This document shows positions 25,877-35,593 of a stretch of 64,000 bases of DNA, one piece after another. Numbering within the stretch: position 1 is the first letter of the stretch; every line of letters begins with the position of its first letter. Origin of the DNA: Parerythrobacter lutipelagi (GTDB lineage Bacteria > Pseudomonadota > Alphaproteobacteria > Sphingomonadales > Sphingomonadaceae). The translations under genes and the position numbers were made by a program. The stretch covers positions 1,436,001 to 1,500,000 of the forward strand of contig NZ_SKCJ01000001.1 in the NCBI RefSeq assembly GCF_005434975.1. Direction: 5' to 3'. The notes under the pieces were generated by a model that was given only the letters and a program-made list of their open reading frames with translations, ran no database searches and was not told where the DNA came from.

Positions 25877-26572
25877 TTACTCGCCGCGCCGCCCCGCGCG
25901 GCGTTCCATGCGGCGTTCCTGACGTGCCTCGCGTGCGGCACTGCGTTCTTCTGCAGATACCTGGCCGTCGCCGTTGCTGTCCATCGCTGCGAAGCGCTTG
26001 TCGATCGCAGCGGCGAACTCTGCCCGGGAGACCGATTTGTCTCCATCGGTGTCGGCCATGCGGAGCATCGCCATGCCGCCCCGCCCGCCATGCATTCTGT
26101 GGTCGCCGCCGCGCCGGCCTTCGGCACCCTCACCACGCTTGCCGCGGCGTTCATGCTTCATTTCGCGCCCGGCATCGAGTTCGGCCTGAGACAGGCCGCC
26201 GGACTTGTCGGTGTCGAGCCGATCGAAGCGCTCAGCGCCGCGCTTGGCGCGTCGTTCCTGCATATGCTGGGCGCGCGCCTCGCGCGCAGCCTGCATTTCA
26301 GTCAGAGTGACTTCGCCATTGCCATCGGCATCCATTTTGGCAAACCGCTCTGTCTGTCTCGCGCTGCGGTCTTCGGCATTGATCGTGCCATCGCCATTGG
26401 CGTCCATCCGTTCGAACATCTGCGCGGCGTGCGCTTGGTGTTCGGCGCTGGTTATCACGCCATTCTGGTCCGCATCGGGACCACGCTTTGCGCCATGATG
26501 GTCGGCATAGGCTACGCTTGCGCCTGCCAGGGCGAGTGCTGCGGCCGAAAGGGTGAGGGTCAGTTTTTTCAT
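25877..26572 (-). CDS. Exported protein with six EF-hand calcium-binding loops
   Basis: This 231-residue protein has a signal peptide (MKKLTLTLSAAALALAGASVAYA) and six 12-residue EF-hand loops. They start at Asp33, Asp57, Asp81, Asp120, Asp174 and Asp198, each following the DxDxxG or DxNxDG pattern. A Gly/Arg/His-rich linker (about 138-168) divides the first four from the last two, and Lys/Arg clusters lie between loops. It should bind calcium in the periplasm or outside the cell. It heads the operon with the two-component system, which suggests the system senses or controls a cation- or envelope-related signal; that is inference. The ~200 bases upstream should contain its promoter. Confidence 0.9.
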   Translation of the reverse strand: MKKLTLTLSAAALALAGASVAYADHHGAKRGPDADQNGVITSAEHQAHAAQMFERMDANGDGTINAEDRSARQTERFAKMDADGNGEVTLTEMQAAREARAQHMQERRAKRGAERFDRLDTDKSGGLSQAELDAGREMKHERRGKRGEGAEGRRGGDHRMHGGRGGMAMLRMADTDGDKSVSRAEFAAAIDKRFAAMDSNGDGQVSAEERSAAREARQERRMERRAGRRGE

Positions 26573-26776
26573 CTCGGATTCTCCAATCGAAGTAACGATT
26601 GAGCTGCGACGGTTCCTCTAGGGAGAGGGGGACTGGTTCGGGACCGCCACAGCTCGTGATATCGTTCTAGCCGCGCAATGTCGCAGCTTTATGCCGTTTG
26701 GAGTGAGATTTGTCGCTCTTTGTATCAAACAGGCTGGGTTGTTCATCGCGGTGAAAAGCAAATCACCCCGCCAGTT

Positions 26777-27175
26777 CTAGCTGCCGTCATTGACCATGCA
26801 GAACGCATTGAGCTTGTTGCCGTCGGGATCGCGGAAATAGCCGGCATAAAAAGTGTTGCCGTTCTCATCCGGTTCACCGCGAGGGCCCGGTTCACCTTCG
26901 TCGCTGCCGCCATTTGCCAAGGCGATATCGTAAAGGCGTTTAACCTGGTCAGTGCCCTGCGCCTGAATGGCGACCATAGTGCCATTGCCGACAGTCGCTT
27001 CCTTGCCGTCGAACGGTTTGGTCGCGGCGATGCCGGCTCCGCCATCCCACGCGCCCCACGCGATGAATGTGTCGAACTCCATCATCCGGCCGACGCCCAT
27101 TTCCTTGGCAATCGCGTCGTAGAATACGGCCGCGCGCTCCAGGTCGTTGGTTCCCAGCGTAGTGTATCCGATCAT
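26777..27175 (-). CDS. VOC (glyoxalase/bleomycin-resistance fold) protein
   Basis: This 132-residue protein has the paired beta-alpha-beta-beta-beta pattern of the VOC superfamily. It begins with MIGYTTLGTNDLERAAVFYDAI and ends with GYFRDPDGNKLNAFC, the typical second-half metal-ligand strand. Close relatives include many uncharacterised glyoxalase-like proteins, so I cannot name a substrate. It lies 69 bases after the aminopeptidase P gene on the same strand. Confidence 0.88.
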   Translation of the reverse strand: MIGYTTLGTNDLERAAVFYDAIAKEMGVGRMMEFDTFIAWGAWDGGAGIAATKPFDGKEATVGNGTMVAIQAQGTDQVKRLYDIALANGGSDEGEPGPRGEPDENGNTFYAGYFRDPDGNKLNAFCMVNDGS

Positions 27176-27244
27176 GCAAATTCTCCCTGATGCGACTCGC
27201 GACCAGGTGGAACATTAGTGGAACAACGCCAGTGCCACAAGCCA

Positions 27245-29062
27245 CTACAGTGGCGTGCAGGCTTCCTCGACCCAGGCAAGAACGTCGCCATCGAGCTGCG
27301 GAACGAGGATTTCGCGAACCCGCGCGTGATAGCTGTTCCACCAGCCGATTTCCTCATCGGTCATCAGACTGCGGTCAACCAGCAAGCGATCGATCGGGAC
27401 GAATGTCAGAGTTTCGAAGCCGAGATAGTCGCCTTCCGCCCCGTCGATATCCTGCGGCACAGTCAAGACCAGGTTCTCGATCCTGATCCCGAAGTCGCCT
27501 GCCTTGTAATAGCCCGGCTCGTTGGACAGGATCATCCCTGCGCGCAGCGGCTCGCCCGTGCCGGGCTGAGGTCCGGTCGCCTTCGCGATGCGTTGCGGCC
27601 CTTCGTGCACCCCGAGATAGCTGCCCACTCCGTGTCCGGTCCCGTGCGCGTAGTCCACACCTGCCTGCCACAGGAACTGTCGTGCAAGGGCATCAAGCTG
27701 GCCGCCGCTGGTGCCAGCGGGAAAGCGCGCCATGGCCAGCGCGATGTGCCCCTTGAGTACCCGTGTGAACCGGTCCTTGTGCTCCTGCGTCGGTGCGGCA
27801 CTTCCCTCCGCATTGCCAATCCACACGGTGCGGGTGATATCAGTCGTGCCATCACGGTATTGCCCGCCGGAATCACACAGGAAAACGCTGCCCGGTTCGA
27901 TCGGCAGGTTCGAATCCTCGTCCACACGGTAATGCGGTATCGCGGCATGCGGACCGGCGGCAGAGATCGTATCGAAGCTCTGGTCGCGCAACAGGCCGGT
28001 TTCCTCGCGGAACCCGCGCAACGCGGCCACTGCGGAAAGCTCGGTCTCGCCGCCCTTGGGCGCTTCGACCGAGATCCAGTGCAGGAATTTTGCCAGTGCA
28101 GCCCCGTCACGCGCTTGCGCATCACGGTGTCCTTGCTGCTCGGCGCGGTTCTTGACCGCCTTGGGCACGATGACCGGGTCGCGTTCTGCCACCGGCGTTG
28201 CCCCGGCGTCTTCCAGCAATTGATAAATGGCGGCGACGCCGAATTCCGGGTCCACTGCAACCGTCTTGCCCTTCATGGCCCCCAGCGCTGGCTCGAAATC
28301 GGCACGATCGCGGATCGTCACCGCATTGCCGAGATGTTTCTCGAGTTCGGGAGTGACCTTGTCGGGCGCAATGAACAGTTCGGCAGTGCCGTCGTCATGT
28401 GCGACGACATAGGACAAGGCGACCGGCGTGCGTTCGACATCGGTGCCGCGGATGTTGAGCAGCCAGGCAATCGAATCGAGTGCCGAAATTACCGTTGCGT
28501 CATAGCCTTCAGCCTTGAGCCAATCGGCGACTTCGCCGCGCTTCTCCGCGCTCGACCGGCCAGCGAATTGGTCGCCATGCACTTCGGCCACGGCTGTCGA
28601 GGGCTCTGGCCGGTCGTCCCACACAGCGTCGACGGGGTTATCCGTGACGGGGACCAATGCGATCTTCTGCTTGGCCACCGCCTTGCTGGTCGCCGAAACC
28701 CAGCCACGTGTGTGCAGCCAGGCATCGTACCCGATCCTTGCACCTTCGCCTGCGTGGACTTTGAGCCAGTCGCCCATGCTTTCGCCAGGGATAATGCAAT
28801 AGTCGTAGAACTGCCCGTCGACCTGGTCGCGGACCTGAATGGTGTAGCGTCCGTCGACGAACATCGCGGCATGGTCGCGCAGGACGATCGCGGCCCCGGC
28901 GGACCCACCGAAACCGGTCAGCCAGGCCAGCCGCTGGGCATAGCTTCCGATATATTCGGACATATGCTCGTCGCTGATCGGGATGACGAACCCGTCGAGG
29001 TCCTGTCGCTTCAGTTCCTCGCGCAGGGCAGCGAGACGGGCTTCGTGGGTTTGCATCAGCAT
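27245..29062 (-). CDS. Aminopeptidase P family protein (M24 Xaa-Pro aminopeptidase)
   Basis: This protein of about 605 residues removes N-terminal residues next to proline. It is the long, three-domain form: two creatinase-like N-terminal domains, then the pita-bread catalytic domain. The dinuclear metal ligands are in GGQYRDGTTDITRT (two Asp), GTGHGVGSYLGVHEGPQ (His), SNEPGYY (Glu) and RIENLVL (Glu). I chose the ATG at 29062, which has CCGGA about ten bases upstream; a second ATG at 29056 is also possible. No signal peptide is seen, so it should be cytoplasmic. Confidence 0.93.
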   Translation of the reverse strand: MLMQTHEARLAALREELKRQDLDGFVIPISDEHMSEYIGSYAQRLAWLTGFGGSAGAAIVLRDHAAMFVDGRYTIQVRDQVDGQFYDYCIIPGESMGDWLKVHAGEGARIGYDAWLHTRGWVSATSKAVAKQKIALVPVTDNPVDAVWDDRPEPSTAVAEVHGDQFAGRSSAEKRGEVADWLKAEGYDATVISALDSIAWLLNIRGTDVERTPVALSYVVAHDDGTAELFIAPDKVTPELEKHLGNAVTIRDRADFEPALGAMKGKTVAVDPEFGVAAIYQLLEDAGATPVAERDPVIVPKAVKNRAEQQGHRDAQARDGAALAKFLHWISVEAPKGGETELSAVAALRGFREETGLLRDQSFDTISAAGPHAAIPHYRVDEDSNLPIEPGSVFLCDSGGQYRDGTTDITRTVWIGNAEGSAAPTQEHKDRFTRVLKGHIALAMARFPAGTSGGQLDALARQFLWQAGVDYAHGTGHGVGSYLGVHEGPQRIAKATGPQPGTGEPLRAGMILSNEPGYYKAGDFGIRIENLVLTVPQDIDGAEGDYLGFETLTFVPIDRLLVDRSLMTDEEIGWWNSYHARVREILVPQLDGDVLAWVEEACTPL

Positions 29063-29136
29063 GGCGTCAATTCCGGTCAGTGTGAATCTTTCAAGACCGA
29101 ACATAGGGGATCGGGTGTCGATCTGCCACCCGCGCG

Positions 29137-30318
29137 CTATTCGCCCGTCGGGTCCGCCTTCCACAATAGCGCGGCGTAGGGTGATATCCGGCCGAAAATA
29201 TCTTCCATCGGTATCAAGCTGGCAAGCTGCCGCGCAATTCGGCAGGTCGCGTAGTCGGCTGAGTCGCTCCCGGTCGAAGTGACAATGCGGCAATGTCGTA
29301 CGCGGCCACTGGAATCGGGCGTCAGATTTATGCGCAGGGGGCTGGCCTCGCGGCCTTCGGGAAAGATACCCGCTTCGGTCAGGGAGACTATGAAGCGGTG
29401 CTCGACCTCGTCGGCCATTCGCGTGGATTTTTCATGCTCCGGATCGGGAGCATAGGCGGTCAGCTTTTCCCCTTGCCGCGAAATGTAAAGCGGAACACCG
29501 CGATGGTTCTGTGCCGAGGCATCGGCCCATACGGGTCCAAGAACGGTTGTGGCGAAACTGCATGCGCCATTGTCCTGTGCCGCGATACCGGACCTTTCGA
29601 TGACCCGGCAGGCCGGATTGCCGCCCTTCTGTGAGACGATGATGGCGGTATACGCACGATCCGCTTCCGATACGCCGGCCGGCAGACCGACTTGGGGCAC
29701 AATGCGCCATGCGGGATCGGCATAGAAAGCGCGCATCCAGAACGGCGATGGGGGGAAGGAAAACAGCTGATCGACCCGGGGCGCCAGCATCGGTACAGGC
29801 GCCGGGTCACGCTCGCCAGTGAGCAGGGGAGCGTGTGCCTGATCTTTATCCGCCGGGTACCGGCGAGGCATGATCGTGACGCGATATGTTCCCTCGATCC
29901 GATTGCCGTTGTCATCCAGCGCAGGGATGAAACGCTGCCTAATGATGTCGCCGCAGATGGCGGCTTCATCGACCGGGAGTTTGCTGTCTTTACCCAACGT
30001 GCAACCGGAGACTGCACCGCCGGCATCGATATCCAGCGTCAGTTGAGAGTATCCCAGATGTCCGGGATTAGCGAGATGCGCGCGTACCAGCCGAGAAGAA
30101 ACCTCGAACCATTCGAACGGTTCATTCACCGGACGTGCCAACCGCATCGCGGCGTCATCACGGTTGGAATTCGTGCCATACCCGTTAATCAGGATTGCGA
30201 TGCTGACGGGCTTTCCATCGAGGACAGCCCTTGGCGCGTGGGGGGTGCCATCCTCGGCAGCAAGGGCACTTGATTGCGCGAGCGCGAGCGCAAGAATTGC
30301 CGTGCGTAACATCTGCAT
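29137..30318 (-). CDS. Exported protein with three TonB_C-like Cys-Cys modules
   Basis: This 393-residue protein has a short signal peptide (about 1-21) and no other membrane segment. Three times it repeats a pattern resembling the TonB C-terminal domain: a strand, Gly/Ser, Cys, a polar turn, then a second Cys before a helix. The cysteine pairs are Cys106/Cys122, Cys237/Cys253 and Cys343/Cys359, each exactly 16 apart, likely disulfides. The first copy ends RQRFIPALDDNG, the usual TonB_C helix. It lacks the N-terminal anchor and Pro-rich arm of TonB, so it is not a working energy transducer. The ATG at 30318 has GGAGG six bases upstream. It diverges from the S9 peptidase gene. Confidence 0.7.
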   Translation of the reverse strand: MQMLRTAILALALAQSSALAAEDGTPHAPRAVLDGKPVSIAILINGYGTNSNRDDAAMRLARPVNEPFEWFEVSSRLVRAHLANPGHLGYSQLTLDIDAGGAVSGCTLGKDSKLPVDEAAICGDIIRQRFIPALDDNGNRIEGTYRVTIMPRRYPADKDQAHAPLLTGERDPAPVPMLAPRVDQLFSFPPSPFWMRAFYADPAWRIVPQVGLPAGVSEADRAYTAIIVSQKGGNPACRVIERSGIAAQDNGACSFATTVLGPVWADASAQNHRGVPLYISRQGEKLTAYAPDPEHEKSTRMADEVEHRFIVSLTEAGIFPEGREASPLRINLTPDSSGRVRHCRIVTSTGSDSADYATCRIARQLASLIPMEDIFGRISPYAALLWKADPTGE

Positions 30319-30446
30319 GGGCGACCTCCACTGGCGCTGACTGTAAAACTGTCTCGTCCAGCTGCCAAGCATGCTCTTGCGCCGCCGACGATGCCCACCT
30401 AGCAACCGCTCGACCACCCGCTCTTCCCATCCAAGAGAAACCGCGC

Positions 30447-32615
30447 ATGAAACCACACCAGATCAGCATCCTTGCAATGGCTGCCGGCCTGCTCTGGCTG
30501 CCAAATTCGGCGTCGGCACAGAGCGCAGACAAGGAAACTCAAAGCGTGACCGCACCTGTACCAACCGCACCGCCTGTCGCGGAAAAGCGCGAGCACAACT
30601 ATACGCATCACGGGATCACAATTTCCGATCCGTATCACTGGTTGAAGGATCAGTCCTATCCGGTGGTCGATGACGAGGATGTGCTCGACTATGTGAAGGC
30701 AGAGAATGCGTGGTTCGAAGCCCGCATGGCACCGCAGAAAGAGCTGGTCGACACAATCTACGACGAACTCAGGGGCCGAGTGAAGGAAGACGATTCCTCC
30801 GTACCGCAAAAGGATGGTGACTGGGTCTACTGGACAAAGTTCGACGAAGGTCAGGAATACCGCAAGTGGTACCGGAAGCCAGCAAATGGCGGCGACGAAA
30901 CGCTGATCCTTGACGAGAACGCGCTGGCCGAGGGCAAGGATTATTTCCGCCTCGGAGCGTTTTCGGTGTCTGAGAACGGGCGCTATCTGGCCTATTCAAG
31001 CGATGACAGCGGGGCAGAACGCTACACCGGGCGGATCAAGGATCTCGAGACCGGCGATTTGCTCGACGACGTGATCCTCGAAACACGCACCGGGCTGGTC
31101 TGGGCTGCGAACGACAGCGTGATCGTTTATGGCCGGGCGAACGAGAACTGGCGGGTCGACAACGTCCGCGTCCACACCATCGGCACGGACGCCTCCGAGG
31201 ATGTCGAGATATACAGCGAAGAAGACATCGGGTTCAGCGTCGGAAGCGGACTTTCAGCGCAGGAAGACTGGCTGATCATATCCGCTGGCGACAATGAGAC
31301 CAGCGAAGTCAGGCTGGTCCGGGCAGATGATCCGACCGGCGAACAGATCCTTGTTCGCGCGCGCGAAAAAGGTGTCGAGTATGATGTCGATATCCGTGAT
31401 GGCGTGCTGTTCGTTCACACCAATGACGAACATATCAATTTCCGCCTGGCGACAGCAAAGCTGGAGACCCCCGGAGAATGGCAAACCCTGATCAAAGGAT
31501 CGAATGATTTCTATCTGACCGATTTCGAGCTCTACAAGGATTTCTATGTCACTGAAGGGCGGCTGAGCGGCCTCGACCAGGTCCAGATACGCTCCTACGC
31601 AGACCCTTCGCTGGTAACTCCGATCACGTTCCCCGAAGCGAGTTATTCGGCAGGCCTGTCGAACAATCCCGAGTATGATGTCGACAAGCTGCGGCTCGAC
31701 TACGAGAGCATGGTCACGCCGGATTCGGTCTATGATTATCATCTTGCGGACGGCCGGCTTGAATTGCTCAAGCAACAGGAAATCCCGAGCGGTTATGATG
31801 CGTCGCTATACACGACCGAGCGTCTGACCATCGAAGCGCGCGACGGCACAATGGTGCCGGTCAGCGTTGTCTACCGCAAAGATCGGTCAGAAGGCCCCGG
31901 CCCGCTGCATCTCTATGCCTACGGCGCTTACGGCTATGCTGTTCCGCCCGGCTTCTCTTCCTCGCGGCTGAGCCTGCTGGACCGGGGCATGGCCTTTGCC
32001 ATCGCGCATATTCGCGGCGGCGATGACCTTGGGCGGCGCTGGTACTTGCAGGGCAAGCTCAACGAGCGCACGAACACTTTCAATGATTTCGTCGATGTCG
32101 CGCAGGGCCTGATCGACAAAGGCTACACCGAGAAGGGCAAACTGTCCGCCAGTGGCGGTTCTGCGGGCGGCGAATTGATGGGCGTGATCGTAAACACCGA
32201 TCCGGACCTGTGGGGCGCGGTGGTTGCGCATGTGCCGTTCGTCGACGTGCTCAGCACCATGCTCGATGACAGCCTGCCGCTGACGCCCGGCGAATGGCCG
32301 GAATGGGGCAATCCGATCGAGAGCAAGCAGGCCTTCGCCTACATCCTCAGCTACTCGCCCTACGACCAGGTGATGGCGCAGGACTATCCGCCGATTCTGG
32401 TCACTGCGGGTCTCAACGATCCGCGTGTGACCTATTGGGAGCCCGCCAAATGGGTCGCCCGGTTGCGTGACGTGAAAACCGACCAGAACGAACTGCTGCT
32501 CAAGACGAACATGGGAGCGGGCCACGGCGGAAAGTCGGGGCGCTTTGCGTCGCTCTACGAGACAGCCGAGGAATACGCGTTCATCCTGTGGCAGCTGGGG
32601 CTTGCCGGGAAGTGA
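30447..32615 (+). CDS. S9 family serine peptidase (oligopeptidase B / prolyl oligopeptidase type), exported
   Basis: This 722-residue enzyme has a signal peptide (ending ASAQS), an N-terminal seven-bladed propeller, and a C-terminal alpha/beta-hydrolase domain. The catalytic triad is visible: Ser572 in GGSAGG, Asp658 in AGLNDPRV, and His693 in GAGHGGKSGR. The text YHWLKDQSYPVVDDEDVLDY near the start is typical of the oligopeptidase B branch. I chose the ATG at 30447, which opens the signal peptide; the upstream frame is antisense to the divergent gene. A GTG start for the thioesterase overlaps its stop, so the next two genes are probably cotranscribed. Confidence 0.94.
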   Translation: MKPHQISILAMAAGLLWLPNSASAQSADKETQSVTAPVPTAPPVAEKREHNYTHHGITISDPYHWLKDQSYPVVDDEDVLDYVKAENAWFEARMAPQKELVDTIYDELRGRVKEDDSSVPQKDGDWVYWTKFDEGQEYRKWYRKPANGGDETLILDENALAEGKDYFRLGAFSVSENGRYLAYSSDDSGAERYTGRIKDLETGDLLDDVILETRTGLVWAANDSVIVYGRANENWRVDNVRVHTIGTDASEDVEIYSEEDIGFSVGSGLSAQEDWLIISAGDNETSEVRLVRADDPTGEQILVRAREKGVEYDVDIRDGVLFVHTNDEHINFRLATAKLETPGEWQTLIKGSNDFYLTDFELYKDFYVTEGRLSGLDQVQIRSYADPSLVTPITFPEASYSAGLSNNPEYDVDKLRLDYESMVTPDSVYDYHLADGRLELLKQQEIPSGYDASLYTTERLTIEARDGTMVPVSVVYRKDRSEGPGPLHLYAYGAYGYAVPPGFSSSRLSLLDRGMAFAIAHIRGGDDLGRRWYLQGKLNERTNTFNDFVDVAQGLIDKGYTEKGKLSASGGSAGGELMGVIVNTDPDLWGAVVAHVPFVDVLSTMLDDSLPLTPGEWPEWGNPIESKQAFAYILSYSPYDQVMAQDYPPILVTAGLNDPRVTYWEPAKWVARLRDVKTDQNELLLKTNMGAGHGGKSGRFASLYETAEEYAFILWQLGLAGK

Positions 32616-33019
32616 GCGAACCCTATCGCAGAACCTTTACCGCTTCGCCCGAGCAGATCGACGAGATGGGCCATGTCAACAACGCCGTCTGGGTGCAATG
32701 GGTGCAGGACATGGCGACCGCGCATTGGGATGCGGTTGCCCGGCCCGAAGATGCGCGTGACTACGTCTGGCTCGTGGTCCGACACGAGATCGACTATCGC
32801 GGCAATATTTCCGAGGGCGAAAGTGTGACCGGGGAGACATGGATTCCCGGCGAGCCCAAGGGCGCCACATCGGCGCGGCGGGTCGATTTCCGCAATCGCG
32901 AGGGCAAGGTCATCGTCTCGGCACTGACTACATGGGCCATGCTCGACCGCGAGACGCAGCGGCTCGTACGCGTCCGACCCGCTGTGATTGCTCCCTTCCG
33001 GATTGAACAGGAAAACTGA
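32612..33019 (+). CDS. Hotdog-fold acyl-CoA thioesterase
   Basis: This 135-residue protein has the 4-hydroxybenzoyl-CoA thioesterase-like pattern. ASPEQIDEMGHVNNAVWVQWVQD includes the Asp/Glu-x-x-x-H-V-N-N catalytic loop, and TWAMLDRETQRL is the usual last strand. It should hydrolyse a short or aromatic acyl-CoA. I prefer the GTG at 32612, which overlaps the peptidase stop as GTGA with GGGAA just ahead; the longer start at 32588 would add residues read antiparallel to no homology. The NADH:flavin oxidoreductase follows three bases later. Confidence 0.85.
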   Translation: MSEPYRRTFTASPEQIDEMGHVNNAVWVQWVQDMATAHWDAVARPEDARDYVWLVVRHEIDYRGNISEGESVTGETWIPGEPKGATSARRVDFRNREGKVIVSALTTWAMLDRETQRLVRVRPAVIAPFRIEQEN

Positions 33020-33022
33020 TTT

Positions 33023-34273
33023 ATGGCGCATTCGCCGCTCTTTGAACCGCTCAAGCTGCCTAACGGCAGCTCGCTTCCCAACCGGCTGTGCAAGGCGGCG
33101 ATGGAGGAAAACCTCGCTGAACAGCCGGGGCAGTATCCTGGCGAGAAGCTGTTCGCGCTGTATGATCGATGGGCAAGAGGCGGGGTCGGAATGATCCTGT
33201 CGGGCAATGTCATGGTCGACCCTTCGGCGCTGACCGGTCCGGGCGCTGTGGTGCTGCAAAAGGGAACCGACCTCGCTCCGTTCCGCAAATGGGCCGATAT
33301 CGGCAAATCGGGCGGCGGGCAGTTCTGGTTGCAGATCAGCCATCCCGGGCGGCAGATGTACAAATCGCTCGGCGAAACCGCGGTCTCGCCGAGCAACGTC
33401 GCGCTCGACCTGGGCAAATTCTCCGATCTGTTCGCTCCGGTTCGCGCTGTGACAGTCCCTGAGATCGAGGCAATCATAACCCGGTTCGCCGACACCGCTG
33501 AGGCGGCACAGGATGCGGGGTTCGACGGTGTGCAGATTCACGGTGCGCACGGTTACCTTGTCAGTCAGTTCCTCTCGCCGCTGACCAACCGGCGCGACGA
33601 TGAATGGGGCAGGAGCCTGGAGAATCGTGCGCGGTTCCTCACCCGGATCGTCGAAGCGGTGCGGAGCCGGGTGAAACTGTCTTTCGGCGTCGGGCTCAAA
33701 CTCAACTCCGCCGACTTCCAGCGCGGCGGCTTCGCATTCGAAGATGCACGGCAGGTCGTCGAATGGCTCAACGGTCATGGGCTCGATTTCGTCGAGCTGT
33801 CAGGTGGCAGCTACGAAAGTCCGGCGATGCAGGGCAATCCGCAGGAAGGCTCGACCGGTGCGCGCGAGGCCTATTTCATCACCTTCGCGCGCGACATTGC
33901 CAAAGTCGCCGACATGCCGATCATGGTCACTGGCGGCATTACCAAGCTCGCATCGGCAGAAGCCGCGCTGGAGCATGACGAGGCCGGGTTCGGGGTCGAA
34001 CTGCTGGGCATTGCGCGGGCGATGGCGAGCGATCCGGACCTGCCCAGACACTGGCGGGATGGAATGCATGCCGATGCCGTATTGCCGCAAGTCGGCTGGA
34101 AGAATGCATCGCTCAAAGGCCTCGCAACCATGGCGTTGACCAAGGCGCAGATCGAGCGAATGGCGCAAGGCAAAGCGCCGGGCATGGGCGGCTGGCCGGT
34201 CAAAGCGCTGATAGCCGATCAGGTGCGCGCAGCGAAACGGGCCAAGCGCTATCGTGCGTGGCGATCAGCCTAG
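33023..34273 (+). CDS. NADH:flavin oxidoreductase (Old Yellow Enzyme family)
   Basis: This 416-residue FMN-dependent TIM-barrel enzyme reduces activated C=C bonds. Family features are LPNGSSLPNRLCKAAMEE near the start, LQISHPGRQ, the active-site loop IQIHGAHGYLVSQFLSP, and the NRRDDEWG motif. It resembles the NADH-dependent subgroup with an SPSNV loop rather than classical YqjM. Its substrate is not evident. It is the last gene of the S9 peptidase, thioesterase, oxidoreductase operon and ends nine bases from the convergent ald gene. Confidence 0.92.
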   Translation: MAHSPLFEPLKLPNGSSLPNRLCKAAMEENLAEQPGQYPGEKLFALYDRWARGGVGMILSGNVMVDPSALTGPGAVVLQKGTDLAPFRKWADIGKSGGGQFWLQISHPGRQMYKSLGETAVSPSNVALDLGKFSDLFAPVRAVTVPEIEAIITRFADTAEAAQDAGFDGVQIHGAHGYLVSQFLSPLTNRRDDEWGRSLENRARFLTRIVEAVRSRVKLSFGVGLKLNSADFQRGGFAFEDARQVVEWLNGHGLDFVELSGGSYESPAMQGNPQEGSTGAREAYFITFARDIAKVADMPIMVTGGITKLASAEAALEHDEAGFGVELLGIARAMASDPDLPRHWRDGMHADAVLPQVGWKNASLKGLATMALTKAQIERMAQGKAPGMGGWPVKALIADQVRAAKRAKRYRAWRSA

Positions 34274-34282
34274 CGCTTGCAA

Positions 34283-35398
34283 TTATGCCAGAAAGTCGGC
34301 GGTCGAGCGGTATTCATAGCCCAGCTCGTCAGCAACGGCCTTGTAAGTCACCTTGCCTGCGTGAACATTGAGCCCTTCGGCTAGGTGCTCGTTCTCGCGC
34401 ATGGCGTCTTTCCAGCCCAGCTTGGCGATGCGCATCGCGTGCGGCAGAGTCACATTGTTCAGCGCATAGGTGCTGGTCCGGGCGACCGCACCGGGCATAT
34501 TGGCAACGCAGTAATGGACAATGCCGTCGATCGTATAAGTCGGGTCGGCGTGGGTGGTGGCCTTCGACGTTTCAAAACAGCCACCTTGATCGATCGCAAC
34601 ATCCACCAGAACCGCGCCGGGCTTCATTTCGCTGAGAAACTCGCGTGACACGAGCTTCGGGGCCGATGCCCCCGGGATCAGGACCGCCCCGATAACCAGA
34701 TCGGCCTGCCGCAGCGAATCTTCCAGATTTGTCTTATTGGAATAGCGCGTGCTGGCGCGGGCTTCGAAGAAGGTGCCGACCTTTTCGAGGACTTCCGGAT
34801 CGCGGTCGAGAATTTCGACATCGCCGCCCAGACCAACCGCCATCTGCGCAGCGTTGAAACCGACGACACCACCACCGATAACCACGACCTTGCCCGGCAG
34901 AACGCCCGGCACGCCGCCAATCAACACGCCGCGGCCGCCGTGTTCCTTCTGCAGCGCTGCAGCGCCTGCCTGGATGCTCATGCGCCCGGCCACCTGACTC
35001 ATCGGCTTCAGCAGCGGCAGGCTGCCGCCCCGGCCAGTGACGGTCTCGTAAGCAATCGCAGTCACGCCGGACTTGACCAGATCTTCTGTCTGCTCGGGAT
35101 CGGGTGCGAGGTGGAGATAGGTATAAAGAATCTGGTCCGAGCGCAGCTTGGCGCGCTCTACCGCCTGCGGTTCCTTGACCTTCACAACCATTTCGCACTC
35201 AGCAAAGATCGGGTCGGGACCATCGACGATCTTCGCACCGGCGGCGACATATTCTTCGTCGGTTGCGCCAATGCCCAGACCGGCGCCGCTCTGGATCCAC
35301 ACTTCGTTGCCGCGCGATACCAGTTCGCGCGCACTTTCAGGCGTAAGGCCAACGCGGTATTCGTGGTTCTTGATCTCTTTCGGGCAGCCGATACGCAT
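34283..35398 (-). CDS. ald: Alanine dehydrogenase
   Basis: This 371-residue NAD-dependent enzyme interconverts L-alanine with pyruvate and ammonia. [20 protein letters not shown] at the start, then [24 protein letters not shown], the dinucleotide-binding [22 protein letters not shown], and [19 protein letters not shown] are all diagnostic. I chose the ATG at 35398, since the 27 codons upstream show no similarity. It converges on the oxidoreductase gene; upstream it diverges from the phosphate-porin gene across 195 bases. Confidence 0.96.
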   Translation of the reverse strand: MRIGCPKEIKNHEYRVGLTPESARELVSRGNEVWIQSGAGLGIGATDEEYVAAGAKIVDGPDPIFAECEMVVKVKEPQAVERAKLRSDQILYTYLHLAPDPEQTEDLVKSGVTAIAYETVTGRGGSLPLLKPMSQVAGRMSIQAGAAALQKEHGGRGVLIGGVPGVLPGKVVVIGGGVVGFNAAQMAVGLGGDVEILDRDPEVLEKVGTFFEARASTRYSNKTNLEDSLRQADLVIGAVLIPGASAPKLVSREFLSEMKPGAVLVDVAIDQGGCFETSKATTHADPTYTIDGIVHYCVANMPGAVARTSTYALNNVTLPHAMRIAKLGWKDAMRENEHLAEGLNVHAGKVTYKAVADELGYEYRSTADFLA

Positions 35399-35516
35399 TG
35401 GTCGAGTCTCCTGGGGCGCTGGCAAGGCCGTTACAACTGAAACTATCTTGCCGCAAGCCAACTGCTTCGGCCGGAGCAAGTGAACGCGGGGGATTGTGCA
35501 AAACTTCTGCGGCGCT

Positions 35517-35534
35517 TTGTCACCGGCCTGTCAC
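35517..35534 (+). promoter_or_regulatory. Pho box upstream of the porin gene
   Basis: TTGTCAC (35517-35523) and CTGTCAC (35528-35534) are direct repeats spaced 11 bases start to start, matching the PhoB-binding unit (CTGTCAT, 4-base spacer, CTGTCAT) at most positions. The box lies about 60 bases before the porin start codon. Confidence 0.75.
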
Positions 35535-35593
35535 AAAACATCAATAGCGGCGCCATCTGACAGTCAATCAATCGTCGGAAACGGGTAATAGAA

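Noticed and set aside
27218-29179. 653-codon plus-strand frame opposite aminopeptidase P
   Set aside because: The minus-strand protein has all metal ligands; the plus frame shows only Arg/Pro/Gly-rich composition typical of antisense shadows.
29137-30318. The triple-module protein as TonB itself
   Set aside because: It has neither a transmembrane anchor after the signal peptide nor a Pro-rich periplasm-spanning arm.
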